DNA from: Candidatus Thermoplasmatota archaeon
Lineage (GTDB): Archaea; Thermoplasmatota; Thermoplasmata; RBG-16-68-12; JAGMCJ01
NCBI GenBank assembly: GCA_022848865.1
Contig: JAJISE010000016.1
Location: forward strand, 1 to 40,385
Direction of reading: 5' to 3'
DNA length: 40,385 nucleotides
Shown: in pieces, positions 16,158-25,630 of the stretch
Numbering within the stretch: the stretch's first letter is position 1
How the letters are laid out: each line of letters opens with the position of its first letter
Made by a program: the position numbers and the translations under genes
The notes under the pieces: generated by a model
Seen by the model: only the letters and a program-made list of their open reading frames with translations
The model's database searches: none
What the model was told of the DNA's origin: nothing

Positions 16158-16172
16158 GTATTGTATCAATAC
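16158..16172 (+). promoter_or_regulatory. Palindrome in the divergent PH-like/thioredoxin promoter region
   Basis: GTATTG-TAT-CAATAC is a perfect inverted repeat with 6-bp arms and a 3-bp centre, placed 15-29 bp upstream of the thioredoxin-like gene's ATG at 16187. It overlaps where a TATA box for a leaderless transcript would lie and is in the gap between two divergent genes. It is a likely operator, though the regulator is unknown. Confidence 0.4.
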
Positions 16173-16186
16173 AGGACTGAAGCCAG

Positions 16187-16876
16187 ATGACCAAGATGAG
16201 TAGATGCCCCATTTGCGGCAGCCCCGTGAAACCCGAGAACCTACCAAGGCATCTCAAGAAGGTCCACCCTGAAGAAGACGCGGAGAGCCGCATATCCAAG
16301 GCCCAAGGGAGGAGGGCCAAGGCGCGAGGGGGCGTCAGGAGGCGGGAGGGTGTCGTGTTTGCGGGTATAGCCATCGCGATCGTGGTCATCATCGTTCTAG
16401 CCATAGCCTACCAAGGACCCGCAGACTCGATGGTCGGCGAGGAGGCTCCCAGTTTCTCCATTGTGGACGTCAGAACGAGGATTCCCTACACGGTCCCGAC
16501 TTCCTTCCACGGTGAGCTGGTCTTCTTGGAGTTCTTCTCACCAAGCTGCGGCGCCTGTATCGACTTCATACAGACGATGGTGGAGCTCACGCAGACTTTC
16601 GGTTCGGACGCTGTGAACTTCATCTCCATTGACGTCAGGGCGGGTGACACCGACGCCATCCTCCTGGATTTCCTCAACCAACATCCTGAGGCTCAGTGGA
16701 CACACGCAATCGATACGTCCAACATGGCGAGTGCCTACAACGTCGGAGGAACCCCCAAGTTGTTCATATTGGACCTGATAGAGGAGCCTATGAACGGCAT
16801 CGTGAAATACGACCATGTCGGCACTGATACGTACAGCAACATCGCTTCCATTCTCAACGATCTACTGGGCAAATAG
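16187..16876 (+). CDS. Membrane-anchored thioredoxin-fold protein with N-terminal C2H2 zinc finger
   Basis: 229 residues in three parts. Residues 1-28 form a zinc finger-like unit, C7-x2-C10 then H22-x4-H27 (CPIC ... RHLKKVH). A basic linker follows, then a transmembrane helix at about 56-75 (FAGIAIAIVVIIVLAIA). Residues ~85-229 form a TlpA/thioredoxin domain with the redox pair C121-G-A-C124 and the cis-proline-like GGTPKLFI. With the basic linker inside, the zinc finger would face the cytoplasm and the CGAC site the outside. The VKOR gene starts 8 bases downstream, so the pair probably oxidises cysteines of exported proteins. The zinc-finger fusion is unusual. Start may be 16187 or the ATG at 16196. 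Confidence 0.85.
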   Translation: MTKMSRCPICGSPVKPENLPRHLKKVHPEEDAESRISKAQGRRAKARGGVRRREGVVFAGIAIAIVVIIVLAIAYQGPADSMVGEEAPSFSIVDVRTRIPYTVPTSFHGELVFLEFFSPSCGACIDFIQTMVELTQTFGSDAVNFISIDVRAGDTDAILLDFLNQHPEAQWTHAIDTSNMASAYNVGGTPKLFILDLIEEPMNGIVKYDHVGTDTYSNIASILNDLLGK

Positions 16877-16884
16877 GGATTATC

Positions 16885-17361
16885 ATGTACACGCGAATAC
16901 ACAAGGAGGGGACCGTCCTCAGGCTGATTCTCGTTCTCTCCCTCTTGGGAATCGCTCTCTCGGGCTACCTCACCTACGTCCACTACAACAGATCGGAGGG
17001 CTGGTGCCCGATAGGCGGCGGATGCTACGATGTCTGGGATAGTGAGTACAGCGTGGTCTTCGGGATCCCCGTCGCCCTCATCGGACTCCTGGGCTACATC
17101 GCACTGTTCGGCATGTCCTACCTGAGGCTCTACTACCCGGAGATGGGAATCGCAGAGAACTTCCCCACGTACATGCTCATCATTGCGATCATAGGCGCCG
17201 GGTTCTCGACCTACCTGACGCTTATCGAGATATTCGTCATCCAGGCCGTATGCGACTACTGCCTCTCCGCCTTCGTGGTCATGATGGCGATCCTCGGGTT
17301 GATAGCCTACGGCATCTTGAAAGGTAAGGATGAAGCTGCCGCGGAGCCCGTGGCGGCCTAG
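16885..17361 (+). CDS. Vitamin K epoxide reductase (VKOR) family protein
   Basis: A 158-residue protein with four or five transmembrane helices and the complete VKOR cysteine set: loop pair C41/C47 (WCPIGGGCYD) and active-site C123-D-Y-C126. VKOR homologues regenerate the oxidised form of a thioredoxin-like partner by passing electrons to quinone, functionally replacing DsbB. The partner is encoded immediately upstream, eight bases away, in the same operon. The C-terminal tail KGKDEAAAEPVAA is cytoplasmic-looking. Its stop overlaps the end of the convergent GTPase gene by four bases. Confidence 0.92.
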   Translation: MYTRIHKEGTVLRLILVLSLLGIALSGYLTYVHYNRSEGWCPIGGGCYDVWDSEYSVVFGIPVALIGLLGYIALFGMSYLRLYYPEMGIAENFPTYMLIIAIIGAGFSTYLTLIEIFVIQAVCDYCLSAFVVMMAILGLIAYGILKGKDEAAAEPVAA

Positions 17362-18158
17362 GCCCTGACATTGCAGAGCGCGGCCATCTTCTCATCGCCC
17401 AGTTTGCTGAAAACCTCTGCCTTGAGCCCCCAGACGTCGGGGTAATCCGTATCCAATCTCGTCACCTCGTGGAGGACGGCTATGGCCTCATCATACCTCT
17501 CAAGGATCACGAGTGCCTCTCCCTTGATGTAGAGGGAGTCTATGTCTTCAGGACTGGACTCGAGCGTCTTCTCCGCCTCGTCCAGACCGGCCTGAGCGTC
17601 ATCATATCTCTTCTGGACTATCCTGGTAGCAAGGTTCAAGAAGATCTCCTCGACGAACTCACCAGTCTTTGCGCTCGTCATCTGGTACGGGCAGTCGTAG
17701 GTCCCTGCCATCTCTTTCATCTCCTTCTCCTCGAATGACACGCTGCCGAGGTCGATCTTGTTCGCGATGAGGTACTGCGGGATGTCCCCGGTTATCTCGG
17801 TGACAGCCTCCACCCAATGGACCAGCTTGTCGAAGGTCTCCCTCTCGCCGGAGTCGCACACGACTATGACGCCCTTCGCTCCGAAGAAGTAAGCGTCCCT
17901 CAGAAGGTCCCGGAACTGCTTCTGCCCCATTATGTCCCAGACGATCATGTCCACGTCCAGCGTGCTGTCGTTCAGCGGATGGGTCAGCTGGAGCTTCTTC
18001 TTCCAGATGTTCGTTCCTATCGTGGAGAAGTACTTGGGGTCGAAGGTGTTGAAGACGAACCGCCTCACGAGGCTCGTCTTCCCCACGGCGGGTTCCCCGA
18101 CGAGACAGATCTTCATCTTCATCGAGATTCTCTGAGCGAGAGTGGACTTGCTAGCCAT
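17358..18158 (-). CDS. Rab/Ras-like small GTPase with TPR-like C-terminal tail
   Basis: About 266 residues. A Ras-superfamily G domain spans residues ~14-180: P-loop GEPAVGKTS (21-29), switch I with STIGTN, WDIMGQ (G3, catalytic Gln kept), NKID (G4) and TSAKTG (G5). The last ~80 residues contain two TPR-like helical pairs (RYDDAQAGLDEAEKTLESSP and ILERYDEAIAVLHEVTRL). Small Rab-like GTPases of this kind occur in archaea, with unknown roles in signalling or motility. The start is set at ATG 18158 because an in-frame upstream ATG (18188) lies within the TATA box. A perfect inverted repeat upstream is shared with the KaiC-like gene. Confidence 0.85.
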   Translation of the reverse strand: MASKSTLAQRISMKMKICLVGEPAVGKTSLVRRFVFNTFDPKYFSTIGTNIWKKKLQLTHPLNDSTLDVDMIVWDIMGQKQFRDLLRDAYFFGAKGVIVVCDSGERETFDKLVHWVEAVTEITGDIPQYLIANKIDLGSVSFEEKEMKEMAGTYDCPYQMTSAKTGEFVEEIFLNLATRIVQKRYDDAQAGLDEAEKTLESSPEDIDSLYIKGEALVILERYDEAIAVLHEVTRLDTDYPDVWGLKAEVFSKLGDEKMAALCNVRA

Positions 18159-18185
18159 TGACGTTCCCAGAATTCGCATGGCCTT

Positions 18186-18224
18186 CATATAGGGCTTTCC
18201 GAGAGATTATCAGGTATGATAATC
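18186..18224 (-). promoter_or_regulatory. Promoter and inverted-repeat operator of the Rab/TPR GTPase gene
   Basis: On the minus strand a TATA-like CTATATG lies at about 18186-18192, 31 bp from the ATG at 18158. Upstream, 18205-18224 is a perfect inverted repeat with 8-bp arms GATTATCA and TGATAATC and centre GGTA. Its centre is about 25 bp from the TATA centre, the same distance as for the KaiC-like gene. The remaining sequence to 18378 shows only weak promoter-like A/T runs for the deoxyhypusine synthase gene. Confidence 0.55.
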
Positions 18225-18378
18225 TTCAGCGGTCCGACACCGCGCTGTCCCGCCCCTCCAAGAAGGACACTGAGCGGTGAGGGAAAGGGCTCGACGTGTA
18301 CGATCGCCGCCAGGGATTGATCCCGCTCCGAAGGCGCAAACGAAAACATGAATACCACGCAACGAATAGGCCTTCCTG

Positions 18379-19425
18379 ATGGCGATGGAATCCGTTGTTG
18401 AGACTCTGGACGTGAAGCGGAGGAGCGTTTCCGATCTTGTGAAGGCGATGGGGAGGACGGCCTATCAGGGCAGGACGCTGGGAAGAGCAGTGGACATAAT
18501 CGAGAGCATGATACGCGATGAATCCGTGACCATCATGTTCGGATATGCAGGCTCACTCTCGACCGCGGGGCAGTGGAGGACGATCAAATGGTTCATCGAG
18601 CAGGGCTACATCGATGTGCTGGTGTCCACAGGCGCCAACATCTCGGAGGACATCGTCGAGGCGATGGGCTTCAACTACTACCATCTGGACGATCGGATCG
18701 GCTCGACGGATGCCGGGCTGTTCGAGGACGGCTACAACCGGTACTATGATGTTGCTGGAAAGGAAGGCGACTATTTCGAGATGACGAGTCTGATTAGCGA
18801 TTTCATGATGGGGTTGGAGGCGGGCCACAACCACTCTTCAAGAGAAGTCCTGGAGGGCTTCGGGAATTGGCTCGCGGACAAGGGGATTGACTGCATCGTC
18901 TCGTCGGCGGCGAAGCACGCCGTCCCGGTGTTCTGTCCTGCAATCGTGGACAGCCCGTACGGGGATGCCGCACTGATCGCTCACTCCAAAGGGCACGGCG
19001 TGAGCATAGACAATGTGAAGGACTATGTGGAGTTCATGAAGCTCGCGGAGGAAGTGGAGGACACCGGGGCCATCTACATAGGGGGAGGTGTGCCGAAGGA
19101 CTTCATCCAGCTGTTCGCCGCAACATCGGACCTCCTGTACGAGGACCTGAAGGTTCCCGGCAAAGCAGAGGGGCTCAAGAGGAAGGGGACGGATGAGTCG
19201 TACTACCCGCACAAGTACGCGGTCCAGATCACGATGGATTCACCGCAATGGGGAGGTCTGAGCGGAGCGACCCTCGAGGAGGCGATCTCCTGGGGAAAGG
19301 AGTCCGCTGAGACCAGAATGGGCGTTTGCTACTGTGACGCGACGATCGCGCTGCCGCTCATAGCACATTCGCTCTACGAACGTCTGGAAGGGTACGAAAG
19401 GAAACGACGCGCGCTGTACCGGTGA
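18379..19425 (+). CDS. dys: Deoxyhypusine synthase
   Basis: A 348-residue enzyme transferring the aminobutyl group of spermidine to a lysine of archaeal translation factor aIF5A, the first step of hypusine formation. Family landmarks are the N-terminal AYQGRTLGRA, VSTGANISEDIVE, and a C-terminal SGATLEEAISWGK in which K307 matches the catalytic lysine that forms the enzyme-substrate imine. The late YCDATIALPLI stretch is also conserved. The protein is restricted to archaea and eukaryotes plus some bacteria, which supports the archaeal assignment. ATG at 18379 or 18385. It ends four bases before the convergent giant surface-protein gene. Confidence 0.93.
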   Translation: MAMESVVETLDVKRRSVSDLVKAMGRTAYQGRTLGRAVDIIESMIRDESVTIMFGYAGSLSTAGQWRTIKWFIEQGYIDVLVSTGANISEDIVEAMGFNYYHLDDRIGSTDAGLFEDGYNRYYDVAGKEGDYFEMTSLISDFMMGLEAGHNHSSREVLEGFGNWLADKGIDCIVSSAAKHAVPVFCPAIVDSPYGDAALIAHSKGHGVSIDNVKDYVEFMKLAEEVEDTGAIYIGGGVPKDFIQLFAATSDLLYEDLKVPGKAEGLKRKGTDESYYPHKYAVQITMDSPQWGGLSGATLEEAISWGKESAETRMGVCYCDATIALPLIAHSLYERLEGYERKRRALYR

Positions 19426-19429
19426 GAGC

Positions 19430-22400
19430 CTAGTAGACTGGGACTTCCCCTTCGGAGGGGGGTTCCGCCGGTGCTGGAGGCTCATCGGGTTCAACAGGCT
19501 CCTCAGGAATGATCTCCTCGAGTTCGGGGATCTCCTCCTCCATTGGCACGTCCTCCTCGAGCACTGCTGGCTCCTCGACCGGGGCGGGCGGCTTCCTCTT
19601 CATCAGGAGGAGGAGCACCACGATGACTATCAGGATGATTATGATGAGGATGAGCCACCAGGCCTGTGCTATGTCGAATTCAGCTGACGGTGCGGGTGGT
19701 CCTTCTGGCTCGACCACTGTTGTGAAGTCCACTACCTCCTGGGACAAGGAGTTCCCCGCGAGATCCTCAGCTCCTGAGCCAATGGTCAGCGTATAGTCAG
19801 TGTCGTAGATGGCATCCCGCAGCTCGATCGTGACTGCCGAGGAGTCTGCGTTCCAGTAGAAGTCGTGAATCGTTCCGGCCGAGATGTCGGTCGCGGTCTC
19901 GACGGATGCCTCATCCATGGGTTCACTGAAGACGACCACGATCGTGATCGTTCCATCGACCATTGGGATATCGTTGTCTCCGTCATCTGGATACGTCAAG
20001 ATAACCTCTGGAGGCGTGGTGTCGACTGCGGGCTCTGCCTCGGTGTGGAACAGTACGAGATAGTGTTCGAATATCGTGTTCCCAGCCAGGTCCGCTGCAG
20101 TGTCGGTGATATTGACGAGGTAGGACGTGGAGTAGGCCAGAACCGGCAGGATCACCGTCACGGTCGTGTCTCCAGACCAGGAGAAGCCTGTCGGCGTTAC
20201 ACCGCTGATGATGATCGCCGCCTCGACGGATGCTGTGTTCATGGACTCGCTGAACACTATGACCAGATTGGCGTTCACGTTGATGTCCGTCTCTCCGTCG
20301 TCCGGGGAGGTGAACCGTATCACTGGTCGTGTGATATCTGCGCCGGGGGCGAAGGTCGTGAAGTGGAGGGTGAAGTCAGCTGACATGGGGTTCCCCTCCA
20401 CGTCCTCCGCCACGGTGGTTACAGTGACCGTGTATAGTGTGCCTTCCAACAGACCCACAAACTCCACCTCCAAGACCGTGTCGTTGTAAGTCCAGTAGTA
20501 ATTGGTCGCACCCACGACCGGGCTTATCGATACTGCTGCCTCAACAGAATCTGTGCTCATCGGCTCGCTGAAGACTATGTAGACGCTGGCGGTTATCGGA
20601 ACGCCCAGTGCACCTTCCTCAGGATCGGTGAATATGATCTCAGGCGGTATGATATCCACGACTGGAGGATCCTCCGTCGTGAATGCGGCACTGTATGCTG
20701 CGCTGAGCGGGTTGCCCGCTGCGTCTTGGGCGGTCACGGAAACCGACAGCGTGTAGGGTGTTGAGTAGGAGAACGGAGCTGTGGTAATAATCTCAACGAG
20801 TGTGTTGTTGGAGAACCAGCTGTAGCTCTGAATTGCGGCTCCTGATATCGTTATGGCCGATTCCGTCATTATGGTGTTCATGGGCTCGCTGAAGACGACC
20901 TTCAGGATGACATCTATCGGGACGCCGGTGGCCCAGTCCTCGGGATATGAGTATATCACTTCGGGCGATATGATGTCGGGTCCTGCCGACGCTGTGGTCA
21001 TGAAGTTGAAGAAGTATGCGCTGGTCATCGGAATCCCTGACGCATCGGTGGCCGTTGCGTTCACGTTGATCACGTACATCGAGCTGTACGCGAGGTTCGA
21101 CAGACTCAACGTAACAATGTCGTCCTGGAGGTTCCAGTTGTAGGCCGTGATTACGGCTCCGCTGCTTATTGTGATTTCTGCCTCCACAGAGGCCGTGTCC
21201 ATGGGCTCGCTGAATCCTATGACCACCGATGTGCTGAGCGGCTGGTCCGTTGCGCCATCGTAAGGTGATGTGAATATCACGGTTGGCGGTGTTGCATCCA
21301 GTACGGTCACGGTCATCGTGTCGATACCTGCCCATCCTGCACCGTCCCAGACGGTCAATGTGACTATGTAGCCTCCTGGCTCTGTGAAGACGTAGGTGGG
21401 CGATACACCGATCAAGGCGACCACGTTCGCACCTTCTATGAACGTCCACCTGTAGTCGACCACTCCCACATTGTCAGTGGAGCCTGAGCCGTTGAACGTC
21501 ACCACTGTGTCCTCGTTGACGATCTGATCTGGACCTGCGTCCGCAATTGGGGGATCGGCGTCAAAGACTGTCACGACCATGTTGTCCGCGCCGCCGTTTG
21601 AGGCGTTGTCGCGAACGTTCAGGATCGCTGTGTAGTCTCCGGGTGTCACGAATGTGAATGTTGGATTCACACCGTACAGTGTGATGAGTGTGGCGTTGTA
21701 CGTGAATGTCCACGTGTAGTTGACCACGCCCACGTTGTCCGTGGAACCGGAACCGTCGAACTGGACCAGTGTCCCGGAAGGAACGTTCCGATCGGGCCCG
21801 GCGTCCGCGGTTGGTGGTGTCACATCGAGCACGGTTATCTGAACTGTGTCCGTGGCTGGAGGATTCGCCCAATCATCGACTTCCAGCGTGATCGTGTAGA
21901 CCCCTGGCTCGGTGAACACATACGTCGGTGTTGGACCTGGGAGACTCTGCGGAACACCTTGGTCAATGAATGTCCATGTGTAGGATTGGATTTCGACGTT
22001 GTCTGTGGAGTTGGTTCCGTCGAGCAGCACAACGGTGTCCTCGTCAACGATCTGATCGGGGCCCGCATCTGCGATGGGTCCGTCCACATCCCAGATTACC
22101 AGCTGGAGGTGCACATATGCGTAGAAGCTGTACGTCCTCAAGGCAGTCCCCACTCCGGGCGCATTGGCCGTTATGTCGTACGGATTGTAGTGTACGGCAG
22201 TCATGGCATTCCGCCACTGATCGTCCACGAAGTTCAGTCTGAGGAAGCCGTCCGCGCCTGTTGTGCCATTTATGTACGGCGTCCCGAAAGTGTCGCTCGT
22301 ATCGACGAAGGCCCCTGCAAGAGGAGAAGCTCCGTTGGTCATCACCTCGATGTCTATGTACCAGCTTCTCTTGGCCCACGAAAGCGCATCGAGGAACATG

Positions 22401-25400
22401 CCGTTGTTGATGTTGAACGTGGTGTTTATTCCCCAGAGTGTGGAGTTCCCGTCCAGTACAAAGTCGACTTGGGATGCGCTATCAAGCGAAGAGTTGTACA
22501 CCACGAAGTGAGCGCCGGATGGCAGATTGAGAGATTGGTTGTTCATGACGATCTGGCTACTCTCCACGATCGCATCCGAGCTGATTGAGTAGATGCCAGC
22601 CTGGTGTCCCTGAATCAGGGCATCCGAGATCCTGGCGTTCACCCCGAACATCACGATCCCGAACTCACCATTTCCCACGGCCGTGATGTCACGTAGTGTG
22701 ACGTTTGCAGCCGGAGATGCGCTGAAATCGAGCATCGTTCCGGAGCACCATCCGCCATTCTGGCAGTTCGCGAAGAAGTCTGAACCGTCGATGTCGACAT
22801 CAGACACTCCGAAGGCGCCCAGATAGAGTCCGTCCCATCCATTGAGGGCGAAGGTGTCCGATCTCCCTGTGTAATTGAGATTCCCGAAGCCGAAGGCGTT
22901 AATGCCGTATCCGGCGTTGTTGCTGAATTCGTTTGAGCTGGTGACCAGGGTCAGGTTGGACATGGCGAAGACGCCCAAGCCATAGTTCATGGTATTCACG
23001 TTGAATTCCGAAATCGAGATGTCGATTACGGCATCGTTGTTCGAGGAGACATAGAGACCCGCCTGGTTCTTACGGAATGCTGAATCGATAACGTCCAAGG
23101 TCAGCTGCCCGTTGTAGTGGAATATCATCCATCCGGTCGCGTCGTTGCCATTGATCCAACCGCGCCTGATCGTCACGTCGGCGGACCGGTTCAGCTCGAA
23201 GAGGATCTCCCGGTCGTTTCTCAGGGAATACATGTAATCCCATAACATGTCCGAGGTCCCCTCAGCATAGACTCTTGCGGAGTAGCTGCCGACGGAGTCC
23301 ACGGAGAAATCGAAGTAGGAGTCGATCATCAGATGACCGTACGGGTCCGTTGCCGTCAGGTTGAAGTTGACGCGGCTCTGGATGAAGCTGTTCCATTCCG
23401 TTACTAGGTTTGCCGACGGGGCTTCCAGATGGAACCCATCGTGCGCTGCATTGCCCATGCGGTTGTTCAGCATCGTCAGATTGGCCTGACCGCCAGTGAC
23501 AATGTAGACCGAACTATCGAAGTTGCTCTGCTCGAACCTGTTGTTGTCAAGAATGGCATCCAACCAGCCGCCTATGTTGACGTAGAGGGAGTTGTAGTCC
23601 CCGAACCTGACGTTGTTGAAGTGGGCGGTCAGTGTCAAATTGCCTGATGGGAACTCCAGCCAGATTCCATCCACGTAGTTGGAGAACACATTGTTGCGAA
23701 GCGTGACTGTCGCATCCCCTCCCATGCTGTCGGAGTATATTCCTCCCCAGATGTTGCCACCAGTGTTGTTGCTGCTGTCTATGTCAACGGCGCCGTCACC
23801 CGCGACGGCGTAAATCGACCAAAACCCGATGTTCAGGAAGGAATTTCCAGAGACACTGCCTCGTATCCCCGCCCATGCCGCTGAGACAATTCCGAAGTCG
23901 GGTGTTGTCTGAACCGTGTTGTTGAGTATGTCGAACTGCGCGGTTCCCGTATTGGCCAAGACGAGGATGCTGGCGGGAAAGAACATGGGCATAAGGCCGG
24001 TATCGATGAGCCTGTTATATTGGATGTCGGCGAGGACGCTACCAACGTCCGACAAAGCAAGGATGCCAACGTCATTGCAGATGTCGATCGAGTTCTCATA
24101 AGCATAGACCTCAACATCGCCTCCGAACGAGTAGAAGTACATGGCGCCGCAGGTGTTCGGACCGCAGTCGGTCGACGAGTTGGTTATGGTGTTATTGTGC
24201 GACCAAGCAATGATGTACGCATCCAGACCTGAGTACACGGCGACCCCTGGGCCGCTGACGTTCGTGATTGTGTTGTTCGCGACACGGACATCGGCGAACT
24301 GCTGTGACTCAACGTACATGCCATGGCTGCCCGAACCGTACGTGTTGTTGATGGTGTTCAGCTCCATGTTCACGGTTGCGGAGACGCTCGAGAGGATGTA
24401 CACGGCGTCTCCTGAATGGTCGTCGAAATCGTTCCTGGATATGTCCATGTCGACCGTCTCACCGTCGACCACGATCCCGCTGACGCCATTCCACAGAGTG
24501 TTGCCAGCAAAGTTGCCAGTGATGTTCAGTCCGGTGACGAACGCGCCTCGATTGTAGATTGTGATGTCGTTCCGCCGGAATTCGATGTGCGAGTCTGCCG
24601 AAGCTAGAGCAGGGCTGACCCGCAGTGCGACAGAGTGATCCTCTATCCAGTTGTCAGCTGCCACCGCGATGATATCGACACCTGGGGGGGAGCCCCAGGC
24701 AAGTCCGGCCCCTCCGTTCTGGTATATCCATGAGTTCGTGACCACCATAGTGGAGTCGGAGGCGAATGCGCCGTTCCCTGCGTTCTGCATTATGGCGCAG
24801 TAATCCATGAGAAGCGTGGAGCCGCGGTAGGCGTACAAACCATCCACTCCCGGACCCCAGCCGTTTCGAGCGATGAAAGAATCGTTCAGATACATCCTCG
24901 AGCCATTGAGGAAGACGCCCTGTGAGGCCGCCCACACGATCTCGACATCCGTGAATTCGAGCAGGGCGTTCTCCGCACCTACGACACCGTATTCGCCATT
25001 GTAGATCCAAGTCCTCCTGACAATTGCCCTGCTGTGATTTGCGATAAGCCCAATGGAATTCATGTCCAGAATCGAGTCCTCGATAACCGTCAGATCGGAC
25101 TCGGAGTATATGCCGAAGTCGTCACCATAAGTGGGATTGCCCACAGGGGGCAGACCACAATGAACGACCCTGCTGCGGTTCAGCAGGAAGGTCCCGCCCT
25201 GTCTTATGTAGAACCGGTATCGCTCTACGAGTCCGGGACCCTGTATCGTGCTGGCGTCGCTGTCACCCATGTCCAAGGGCGAGAGGCCGTCGCCGCCATC
25301 GTAGACCAGGAATGTCCCACCGGGTTGAACCTCGATGAAGAACTCGCCCGGAAAGGTGCTGTTGATCTGCAGGACCACGTTGAACAGCACCAGTGTGCCT

Positions 25401-25630
25401 TGACCTTCGATTATGAGGTTGCCGTTCACGTAGATCGTCTTGTTCCCGTGGACCACGTAGTCCCCTGCTTCGATGGTCCACGTCCCAGATGTCTCCCAAT
25501 AACCGGGAGAAATCATGGTGGGTGGATTCAGCTCGGCCTTTGCCGACGGCACGAGTGCCGAGAACATCGAAGCCAGAAGCAGCACCATCACTGCCACAAC
25601 CAGATACCTACCGCTCACTCCATTACTCAT
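19430..25630 (-). CDS. Giant cell-surface protein: beta-helix, PKD and SbsA Ig-like domains, C-terminal membrane anchor
   Basis: About 2,066 residues. A signal peptide (to about residue 33, ending SAKA) precedes a very long right-handed beta-helix region (about 40-1150, NosD-like, rich in Asn, Gly and Ser). Three PKD domains follow (from about 1187, each opening like ADAGPDQIV), then five SbsA-type Ig-like domains (about 1447-1970, repeating VFSEPM). A C-terminal transmembrane helix (about 1991-2010) is followed by KRK and a 56-residue cytosolic tail rich in Glu and Pro. Such proteins are surface adhesins or glycan-binding S-layer-associated proteins. Start is uncertain: ATG 25630 with GGGAGAG upstream is preferred; a GTG at 25648 behind GAGGAGGC is plausible. 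A TATA-like TTATAA lies at about 25690. Confidence 0.85.
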   Translation of the reverse strand: MSNGVSGRYLVVAVMVLLLASMFSALVPSAKAELNPPTMISPGYWETSGTWTIEAGDYVVHGNKTIYVNGNLIIEGQGTLVLFNVVLQINSTFPGEFFIEVQPGGTFLVYDGGDGLSPLDMGDSDASTIQGPGLVERYRFYIRQGGTFLLNRSRVVHCGLPPVGNPTYGDDFGIYSESDLTVIEDSILDMNSIGLIANHSRAIVRRTWIYNGEYGVVGAENALLEFTDVEIVWAASQGVFLNGSRMYLNDSFIARNGWGPGVDGLYAYRGSTLLMDYCAIMQNAGNGAFASDSTMVVTNSWIYQNGGAGLAWGSPPGVDIIAVAADNWIEDHSVALRVSPALASADSHIEFRRNDITIYNRGAFVTGLNITGNFAGNTLWNGVSGIVVDGETVDMDISRNDFDDHSGDAVYILSSVSATVNMELNTINNTYGSGSHGMYVESQQFADVRVANNTITNVSGPGVAVYSGLDAYIIAWSHNNTITNSSTDCGPNTCGAMYFYSFGGDVEVYAYENSIDICNDVGILALSDVGSVLADIQYNRLIDTGLMPMFFPASILVLANTGTAQFDILNNTVQTTPDFGIVSAAWAGIRGSVSGNSFLNIGFWSIYAVAGDGAVDIDSSNNTGGNIWGGIYSDSMGGDATVTLRNNVFSNYVDGIWLEFPSGNLTLTAHFNNVRFGDYNSLYVNIGGWLDAILDNNRFEQSNFDSSVYIVTGGQANLTMLNNRMGNAAHDGFHLEAPSANLVTEWNSFIQSRVNFNLTATDPYGHLMIDSYFDFSVDSVGSYSARVYAEGTSDMLWDYMYSLRNDREILFELNRSADVTIRRGWINGNDATGWMIFHYNGQLTLDVIDSAFRKNQAGLYVSSNNDAVIDISISEFNVNTMNYGLGVFAMSNLTLVTSSNEFSNNAGYGINAFGFGNLNYTGRSDTFALNGWDGLYLGAFGVSDVDIDGSDFFANCQNGGWCSGTMLDFSASPAANVTLRDITAVGNGEFGIVMFGVNARISDALIQGHQAGIYSISSDAIVESSQIVMNNQSLNLPSGAHFVVYNSSLDSASQVDFVLDGNSTLWGINTTFNINNGMFLDALSWAKRSWYIDIEVMTNGASPLAGAFVDTSDTFGTPYINGTTGADGFLRLNFVDDQWRNAMTAVHYNPYDITANAPGVGTALRTYSFYAYVHLQLVIWDVDGPIADAGPDQIVDEDTVVLLDGTNSTDNVEIQSYTWTFIDQGVPQSLPGPTPTYVFTEPGVYTITLEVDDWANPPATDTVQITVLDVTPPTADAGPDRNVPSGTLVQFDGSGSTDNVGVVNYTWTFTYNATLITLYGVNPTFTFVTPGDYTAILNVRDNASNGGADNMVVTVFDADPPIADAGPDQIVNEDTVVTFNGSGSTDNVGVVDYRWTFIEGANVVALIGVSPTYVFTEPGGYIVTLTVWDGAGWAGIDTMTVTVLDATPPTVIFTSPYDGATDQPLSTSVVIGFSEPMDTASVEAEITISSGAVITAYNWNLQDDIVTLSLSNLAYSSMYVINVNATATDASGIPMTSAYFFNFMTTASAGPDIISPEVIYSYPEDWATGVPIDVILKVVFSEPMNTIMTESAITISGAAIQSYSWFSNNTLVEIITTAPFSYSTPYTLSVSVTAQDAAGNPLSAAYSAAFTTEDPPVVDIIPPEIIFTDPEEGALGVPITASVYIVFSEPMSTDSVEAAVSISPVVGATNYYWTYNDTVLEVEFVGLLEGTLYTVTVTTVAEDVEGNPMSADFTLHFTTFAPGADITRPVIRFTSPDDGETDINVNANLVIVFSESMNTASVEAAIIISGVTPTGFSWSGDTTVTVILPVLAYSTSYLVNITDTAADLAGNTIFEHYLVLFHTEAEPAVDTTPPEVILTYPDDGDNDIPMVDGTITIVVVFSEPMDEASVETATDISAGTIHDFYWNADSSAVTIELRDAIYDTDYTLTIGSGAEDLAGNSLSQEVVDFTTVVEPEGPPAPSAEFDIAQAWWLILIIIILIVIVVLLLLMKRKPPAPVEEPAVLEEDVPMEEEIPELEEIIPEEPVEPDEPPAPAEPPSEGEVPVY

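Noticed and set aside
20793-21449. A 218-residue minus-strand frame within the giant surface gene
   Set aside because: It is an out-of-frame His/Arg-rich shadow of the PKD and SbsA-Ig region.
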